64,000 bases of DNA from Purpureocillium takamizusanense (lineage: Eukaryota; Ascomycota; Sordariomycetes; Hypocreales; Ophiocordycipitaceae), in NCBI RefSeq assembly GCF_022605165.1, contig NC_063072.1, forward strand, positions 1,798,001-1,862,000, read 5' to 3'. Both the position numbers and the translations under genes were made by a program. The notes beneath the pieces were generated by a model. It was not told where the DNA came from, made no database searches, and worked only from the letters and a program-made list of their open reading frames with translations. This document shows, one piece after another, positions 57,218 to 64,000 of the stretch; within the stretch, counting starts at the first letter, position 1, and every line of letters begins with the position of its first letter.

Positions 57218-59037
57218 TTAGACGGCTCGGGCGCGAGAGAAGATGCTGCTGTAAATGGCATCAACGACGGGGGATGCGTTGATCATGCGACCTCCGAAGT
57301 AGCGTCCGTTGAGGCCCTTGATGGCGTTCTCGCCGCCTTGGACCTTGTCGAACTTGAGGTAAACTTCGCCGGGTGTGTTTCGGTCGACGGCAATGTGCAC
57401 GACGCGACCATACTTGGCCTCGCACTCAGTCTTGACGTCCTCTTCGAGTTCCTGTATGAAGTTCTCGTCTTGCTCCCTGGAGTCACCGTCAGCGCTGCTT
57501 ACCAGTGGAGGGGAGTAGAAATGCAACTACTTACTCGGCCGGGTCGTACATGTTTCGCAAAACGATGCACCGGCTCGCCGTGTTGACGTTGACCGGCAAG
57601 GGCTTCACGTCGACACGGGGCTTCGCAGCCTGGGCATCGTCTTTGCCACCGGCGGGCTCTTCGGTCCTGGCAAGCTTTCTCATCAACGCGTCTCGACTGT
57701 AGTTGTTGAAGTTCACCCCTGCGACATCGGTGTCGTCCAGCGCGCTGCCACCACCGTTTCGGTCATCACGACCGCCGGCGCGGTCGAACCCTGCGGTCGG
57801 ACCGCGGCCGCCTGCACCAGAAAAGGCGGAGCCCTGGAAATTTCCATTGGGGCCGTGGTTTCTTGCGTCAGCACCTGCACCGGAGCGTTCATTGCCCAGG
57901 CCAACACGGATGGGACGACCGGCGAGCTCGAAATTGTTCATCTTATCCATTGCGTCTCGCGCGTTCTCCGCATCCTTGTACCTAACGAGCATGAGTTAGC
58001 CTCTCGTCACGTCTAACGCCAGGTACGTGGGGTCATCCTTACTGCACAAAGCCATAACCCTTGCTGCGACCGTTCTCGTCCATCAGCAGCTGGGCAAAGT
58101 CGAGTTCGCCAAACGGTTCAAAGACCGCCTCGAGATCTTCCTGCGTAACATTGAAGTGGATGTTTCCAATATACAGGCGGTGGAAGGGGGCAGAGCTAGA
58201 TTGACCGCTGTCGTCTGGCTTCTTGACTTGACGGTTCTTCTCTGCTTCAGTGACCCTTACAATGATGGGGATGTTTTCAAGGGGTCGGCCAGTGAGTTGA
58301 AGAGCCTTTTGAACGGTCTCTACATCCTTGAACTCAACATAGCCAACACTGATGGGCAGTGTGTCAGCACGGGATGTGGGAGATTTTGATGAAGGGAGGG
58401 GGGGAGGGGGGGAGGCGGACCCTTTGGATCTTCCGCTGACGCGATCTTTGACGATCTGCGCCTCGATGACTGGGCCGGCGTTCTCCTCAAAAAACTCCTT
58501 GAGCTTATGGGTTCGAACACGGTTTGCGAGTTGCTGAACAAAGACGGTGCGGCAGTCACGCTCTTCGTCGTTGGGGGGAGGCGTGTGGGAGCGGCGCTCT
58601 TCACGTCCTCGGCCGTGGTCCGCGGGGCGGCGGTCAGAGCGGTCATATCGGTCACGTCGGTCGTATCGATCACGACGGTCGCGGCGGTCGCGTTCATCTC
58701 GATAGTGGTGGCGGCGAGGGGAGCGAGAACGGGAACGGCCGCGTCCTCCACGGTAGTAGTCTCCGTCGCGTCGGCTGTGGCTGTTGTAGTCGCGGCGACC
58801 ATCTCGGCTGCTTCGATTTCCGTGGCGGCTGCTGTTGCTACCAGTGTCGCTGCGGGCGGCGTCATCGCGGCGGTGGCGGTGGCGGTCGTGGTTGTCGTCG
58901 CGGTGGCGGTCGGTGCCACGGTCGGAGCCGTGTTTCTTGTCCTCTCCAGCATGGCTTTCATTTTGCATCGCCAGCTTCTTCTCGTTGGCCTCCTTCTCCG
59001 TGGCGGCCAGTAAGGCCTCGACGTCCAGACTCGACAT
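57218..59037 (-). CDS. RBM39/Rsd1-type splicing factor with RS-like domain and three RRMs
   Basis: Four exons: 59037-58421, 58348-58043, 57981-57535 and 57476-57218; 542 residues. MSSLDVEALLAATEKE starts the protein. Residues 30-155 are Arg/Asp/Ser/His-rich (RDERDRRDRRDRYDRR; RSRSRSPRR). RRM1 (about 163-240) starts RTVFVQQLANRV, RRM2 (261-335) HRLYIGNIHFNV with RNP1 KGYGFVQY, and a C-terminal UHM-type RRM (444-530) CIVLRNMYDPAEEQDENF with VYLKFDKVQGGENAIKGLNG. This order is that of human RBM39/CAPER and S. pombe Rsd1, which act with U2AF and SF3b in 3' splice-site selection. The first intron (72 nt) interrupts RNP1 of RRM1 (KG|VGYVEF) and has a poor donor GTCCGC; it is open in frame. Family is firm. 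Confidence 0.93.
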
Positions 59038-59847
59038 CGTGCTGGCAGTTGGCAACAATCTGCTCTGGGGATCAACGACGGTGAGCGACGTCAACAGCGC
59101 ACAAGAATTTGGAAGGGATTCGATCCAGGGGACGATGTGGAGAGAGCTTTCACAGCGGGAGTAGTGTGACGATCAGGAAGCCCAAGAACTCCGATGGATG
59201 AATGTGGAGGTCTGCGGGAGAGGGGGAGCGAGGCTGCGTTTGCAAGACGGTTGACTGGCTGGGTCTTGTTGGAGGCAGGTGTGGAGCAGGGTGCTCAGAA
59301 AATCTTGGACGTCTTTGGAAGACCGGGGTGCGGTGCGCCAGTCACGTGAGCTGTGATTGCTGCCCAGCTGCCAACACCCATCCGGCCGTCTGCAAGCGGT
59401 GGAGTCTGCAGTGTGATGGACTGCTCGCAGTTGTCTAACGCGCTGGGCGTTTAGCAGCCGTTCAATGCCGCTGCGTTACCCGGATACTGTACGAAGGTAG
59501 CAAGCGCGTAGTAACAGACCCAGCATGGCACAGCAATGTATGACGGCCACCAAATCCTTACAGGTGAAGCGAAGAGTAGACTTTCTTATTATTAGTGCTT
59601 TAGTACATGTTCCTCAAACGGAAACATCCAGTCTCCATTAATAGTTTCCCCTCGATACCTGTCTTCCGTCGTCATACGTTAGGTACGTGATGCACTTTTC
59701 TGGTATCGTCCCATTGCTTTCGTTCGTTTGTCGCTCAACAATAGTCCAAACGAGTAACCTAAACTCCATCGAATCCATATTCAATTACACAAACGACAGG
59801 CGTGAATAAAAAAGGCCATGTGCAAAAGGCGACCCAAGTCGGGCTGC
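59038..59847. other. Intergenic: splicing-factor promoter and SCS7 3' region
   Basis: No gene seen. The SCS7-proximal half is AT-rich, as expected for a 3' untranslated region on the minus strand. Confidence 0.5.
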
Positions 59848-61053
59848 TTATTTGGTCTTAGTGAGAGGCTGCAGCTCTGTGCCAAAAATTGTGTCCCAGA
59901 ACTTGCTGGTGACGCCAAAGCCGAGCTCGTAGTCGAGGAAGTGATGCTGAAGGTGGTACTTCTTGAGTTGCTTGTACCATAGGGGGAGATTCTCGTGGTG
60001 CAGGAAGTAATGCGTCAGGTCGTAGCAGATGTAGCCAAAGATGCCGCCACAGTACACGGCCGTGCCTGCGTACCAGTTGTACGCAAAGACGAACTGAGCC
60101 AGCTTCCAGAAGGGAGTGGCGAGCACAACAAAAAGCACAGGCGGCATGACTAGGCGGTACTTATCCATGGGCAAATAGTGATGGATGCCGTGGAGCAAGA
60201 AGTGCGCGGTAATGCCGACCCTATTGTCGGGGAGATAGCTGCAGGCCATGTTAGCTCACTCTCGCGACTCAATACGCTAATGCATTTTAACTCACTCATC
60301 GAGGTGGAAGAGGAATCGGTGCATGCAGTATTCGATAAACGTCCACAGGAACACACCGAAAACCCAGTGAGCGGCGGTAATGGCAGGACGCTCGAAGCCT
60401 TGGTTTGCCAGGTAGAGGCCGTAGCCGACGCACGGCAGCCAGATAGTGGGCACCATCCACCATGGAGTCTTGGTGAGCGGCTCGAGGAAGTTTCCAAACA
60501 ATGGGGCCGAGTCGCCGCCCTTGTAATGTCGCGGGCGATGGACTTGATCCAAGTAAAACTCTTTGCTGAAGCCGCCGTTCCAGATCTGGAGAAATAGTGG
60601 CCGGTTGAGATCCAAAAACTTGTGCTTCTTGTAGTCCTGGGAGATGTCCGTTTCCTTGCTCAAGTCCTCTTCACAGGACATACCAGTTCGAGGGTGAATA
60701 TAGGTTGCGGACGTTCCGGTAGCCGTGGAGCCATTCAACGTGCCGTTGGCCTCGGCCTTGGGATGCGCGGAGCCGTTGGAGCCCACAGCTTTTTCCGGGA
60801 CCACGAAGCCGACTAATGAGTCGTCCAAAACATCGTAAGCCGCCTCCGAATGAGGATGGGAAGTCGGGTCCTTTAAGATTTCCTCGACATCCTTGCCAGC
60901 ATACTCGAGCAGCAAGTCGCCACCGCCGGGATGAACGTCGACAAAGTCCGTCACATCATAGACCTTGGTGCCGATGGTAACAAAGCACGAGGCGGCGGAC
61001 GCGTGCGATTCCACCTCGGCGCGAGTAAATGTCGGCAGCGTTCGGGACGGCAT
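59848..61053 (-). CDS. SCS7: Sphingolipid fatty acid 2-hydroxylase with N-terminal cytochrome b5 domain
   Basis: Two exons, 61053-60296 and 60238-59848, joined as HLD|D; 382 residues. Residues 1-90 are a cytochrome b5 domain with heme His41 in VDVHPGGGDLLL and a second His near residue 66-68 (SHPHSEAAYD). The C-terminal fatty acid hydroxylase domain shows the histidine clusters HRFLFH, HGIHHYLPMDKYRLVMPP, DLTHYFLHH and YHLQHHFLD, between hydrophobic membrane segments (IFGYICYD, VLFVVLATPF). This layout is that of yeast Scs7/Fah1 and human FA2H, which 2-hydroxylate the very-long-chain acyl group of ceramide in the ER using O2 and electrons from the fused b5. It is divergent from HET-C. Very firm. 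Confidence 0.96.
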
Positions 61054-62420
61054 TGCGATATGTCGAGAAGTTCGGAAGGGTCGGCGATGTGGTTGGCAGG
61101 GGGGCAGAAACGGCCCGGCGCGAACAAGGACAGGAAGAGGCTCAAAGGGCGACGCTCACACCACCAGGTAGGAGCGAAAGGGGATAGCAGCGACAGTGGC
61201 CCTTTTAGAGCGCCAGCAGACAGACAGTCGCTATATCGTAGGGCAGTCTCGAGGCGTAGGATGACGATGCATCGTTGATCAGGAGATGTCGCAGTCGAAG
61301 GGTTTTTAATGAGCCTGCTGACCTAGCGCGTCCTTAGTGGCCGGAGGCCCCTAAAAGTCCGGGACTGGAGCGGAAGCCGCTTGCCGTCCAGGAGGAAGTG
61401 GGCTCACTTTCCACTGGGCCCCACTGTCGTCCGCCGTCTGGGGCTTGCGCTGGCAGCGTGGCACTGTCGGAAGCGTCGGGCGAAGCCGAGGCCTGGTTGG
61501 CGCATATGGCCAGGCTGAAGGAGAGCGAGAGAAGCAGGTGATGAGTGGGAGCCCCTTCAATGGACGACGGCCCCCCGACGAAAAAAGTTATGGTTCGCTC
61601 TGCCGCCTATCCCTGTCGTTGGTTGATCTAACTACGAAGTTCGCGCAATGGTCGGCAAATCCCCTTTTTGGCTCCGCCGTGGCGTCCTGTCGCGACTTGC
61701 TTCACTGTGTGAGACGAACAACAGATGTTTCGAAGAGCTGCCCGTCTCCGTAGGAGTGAGGAGGGGATGGATCATGCATGTGTCACAGGCTGCCGCCAAG
61801 ACGAGCAGCCAGGCGTAAGAGGCACGGACCAGAGGATGAAGCTTGGCTGATGCGACTGGCAGCAAACAAAGGCAAGTGGGAAAGCGCCGAGGAAAGGGTG
61901 CTGTAGGTGCAGAGCTACATGTCATAGTCGCCCGCCGGTGGCAAACTTGCGATCGACCGAGGTGGGATACAAGAGGTGACGACACCATTGAATGCACAAG
62001 GTTAGCAAGGGAGCGCGGCCGAGGCGGCATCGCACGGGCACACACCTCGTTCTGGTACCTGAAGTTAGTTGCCAACTTTAGTGCCTCGTAGGTTCAGAGG
62101 TACAGTTCTACGAGGAATAAAACAGCTGAGCTGGGCGTCGCGGCCCCTGCTGGAAATGGAGCTGGAGGGGTCGATGGTGGCGGGGCACGCGCGCTGACGA
62201 CAGTGCTCTATCATCTCAGCAAACCCGCCCGCTACATCCATACATCAAAGTGAGTTTCTGGAACTCGCACCAACCACCCAGCTGCTCTCCTCACCGCACA
62301 ACTCGCAGCGTCTTTCACAGACTCGTTTGTGCAAAGCCCCCGGTGGCACACCAAGCCCGACTCATTCGTTGACTCTGTGCACCTCCAACATCCCCTCCGT
62401 CCCGAGCCCGTGCCGACACA
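61054..62420. promoter_or_regulatory. Divergent upstream region of SCS7 and het-c
   Basis: A 1.37-kb region between divergent ATGs; no gene supported. The last 200 bp before het-c are CT/CA-rich and probably its leader. Confidence 0.5.
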
Positions 62421-64000
62421 ATGTCGTCATTACCGCTGCCGCGGGGCAGTTGGCTCCTCGTGCTCTGCGTCTGCCTCGTCGTACTGCCAGGCAAGGCCGC
62501 CGCCTTTGGTGCCGGAAACATCCCCTCCATCGCACAAGTGCGTGCTGCAGACCTTCGTCCCTCCTCAAAGAATCCATTGCTGATGACGAGCGGCAGGTCG
62601 AGGGCCACAACTGGCGCCATGGAGGTACGGGTCGCCAACGGGGGGGCTGTGCGGGCTAATGCGAGGTTATACTGACAAGCGGCAGACATCGAGGATATGC
62701 TTGCCAGCCTCGCCTTCCTCCACGGGAAGAAGTGGAGTTCGATGCTCATTAAGCGCACGTACTTTGGCAACTGGCTGCGCGACTACTCGCAGGCCGTCGA
62801 CGTGGGCAGCTTGAAGGGCGTCAATGCCGCCACCATTCGCATTTTGGTAAGACGACATACCTGGCCACGCCTGTAATTGCTTCGGCTAAGTCGATCCAAG
62901 GTCTGGGTCCTTTCTTTCATGGCATTTGGCTATGCCACGGACGAGTTCGAAGTCAACGAGGAACGCCTCGGCTGCTACCGCCCCGAAGAGCACATCGACA
63001 ACCCCAAGGGCTACGCAGATGGCCTTGATGCGCGCAAGTTCGACCCGCGCCTCCGCGGCCCCGTCGATCCCGTGGAGACAGAAGTCGATCTCAAGACCGG
63101 CATGAAGAATTACATCGCCAACGAGACGGGCCACTGGGCTACCAGCGCAGGCTACCTCCGGTTCAGCTTTGCTCGTAGCATCCACTTCGGCCGACTGTAC
63201 ACCTGCGGCGCGCAGGGCAAGGGCAAGGATGAGAACCTGTGCGAGGCTCTTCGGTGCCTGGGCCAAGCTCTGCACTGCATGGAGGATTTTGGTGCCCACA
63301 GCAACTACTGCGAGCTTGCCCTCCGCGAGCTCGGATACCATAACGTGTTCCCACACTGCGGCACGCAGGCGGAGATTAACATCCACGGCAAGAGACTGTA
63401 CCCCATCGTCACGGGCACGTTCGGCGCGGTCGACTTTTTGCACTCGGTCATCGGCGAGGCCAATGATCACTTCACCCAGTCCGAGGTTGACGAGGTCGAC
63501 GTCGCGCTCAAGAATGCGGAGGCGGCCCGTGGCGGCGGCGGCTCCAGCTCCAGGGGTCTCTTTGACGGCTCGGGACCCGGCGACTTCATCTCCCTCATAT
63601 CCAAGCTTCCAGACGTTGGCTCCGGGTATGCCGATCAGGCAAGGAGCCTGAAGGCTGCCTCGGAGGCTCAGGAACGAGAGAACCAGGAGCGCAGCCGCGC
63701 GGGAGATAACGTCAACCTCGTCCCCGGCATGAGCCCCAACTTCGACCCAGTCAAGACCGCGGGTCAGATTTACCCCATTCTCCAGTTCAGAGACAAGATC
63801 GTCAAGGCGATCAGCAGGGGCATATCCAAGGTCCCGGGTCTCGAGAAGCTCATTGAGCACATCAGCGAGACGCTCACGGCCTTTGTCCTGGGCCTCCTTG
63901 CGCCCTTTATCCGACCCATCATCAACCAGGTCTCCAAGGTCCTGAAGGACGGGTCCTCGGGCGTCATCAGCGCGAGCTCCAACTCGCAGCTGGAGCCGTG
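62421..64000 (+). CDS. het-c: HET-C heterokaryon incompatibility protein, 3' end beyond window
   Basis: Exons 62421-62537, 62597-62624 (28 nt), 62686-62846 and 62901 to the window end; 468 residues seen. MSSLPLPRGSWLLVLCVCLVVL is a signal peptide. After it come FGAGNIPSIAQVEGHNWRHG and HGKKWSSMLIKRTYFGNWLR, then YRPEEHIDNP and LHCMEDFGAHSNYCELAL; this is the HET-C family (Pfam Het-C). In Neurospora and Podospora, alleles differ in a short specificity segment and trigger cell death after fusion of unlike strains. The visible N-terminal half includes the segment equivalent to that region (roughly residues 194-236 by Neurospora numbering) but its allele class cannot be assigned from one sequence. 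His227, Asp231, His235 and Glu240 form a metal-site-like pattern. The rest, including the Gly-rich tail usual in the family, lies outside. Confidence 0.94.

Noticed and set aside
1..64000. Secondary-metabolite cluster or mobile-element island
   Set aside because: No PKS, NRPS, terpene cyclase, P450 group, transposase or Starship-type tyrosine recombinase was recognised.

Overview
The window is a GC-rich stretch of a filamentous ascomycete nuclear genome, most likely Sordariomycetes and probably Hypocreales. Protein-coding genes carry short spliceosomal introns with GTRNGT donors, CTAAC/CTGAC branch points and YAG acceptors. The gene set is typical of that class: HET-C, CAP20/perilipin, a CFEM GPI protein, a CYS3-type bZIP, Scs7 hydroxylase and a DUF6594 membrane protein. 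Species was not determined. I saw no rRNA, tRNA, CRISPR, reverse transcriptase or transposase. Gene models below were joined by hand across splice sites and all keep reading phase.

Left part (1-22.3 kb): the start of a BCD1 snoRNP factor gene (minus, runs off the left edge) and a DENN-domain Rab exchange factor (minus). A gene desert of about 12 kb follows, rich in microsatellites and poly-C/G runs, including a 255-bp uninterrupted (TACA)n array beside a 13-bp tandem repeat. Then come a CAP20/perilipin-like lipid-droplet protein, a pirin with an N-terminal membrane-like extension, and a five-exon CFEM GPI-anchored protein. A second desert covers 22.3-28.6 kb.

Middle (28.6-44.4 kb), a compact block: ribonucleotide reductase large subunit, divergent TatD nuclease, convergent CENP-N/Chl4 kinetochore protein, CYS3/MetR bZIP sulphur regulator with a 563-nt intron, a small probable mitochondrial protein of unknown function, a zinc-finger protein with two retropepsin-like aspartic protease folds, and a divergent DUF6594 membrane protein.

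Right part (46.4-64 kb): a seven-exon PLP aminotransferase, a vWA-domain protein with a His/Gln-rich insertion, a coiled-coil protein of unknown function, an RBM39/Rsd1-type splicing factor, the sphingolipid fatty-acid 2-hydroxylase Scs7, and the first 468 residues of HET-C.

The genes do not form an obvious pathway or biosynthetic cluster. Housekeeping genes (RNR, splicing, kinetochore, snoRNP, sphingolipid) are interleaved with lifestyle genes (CAP20, CFEM, HET-C). The least-described items are the tandem-retropepsin zinc-finger gene, two introns that can be read through in frame (one splitting RNP1 of a splicing factor), and a 9-bp word TACGAAGTA/TACTTCGTA recurring only between genes.
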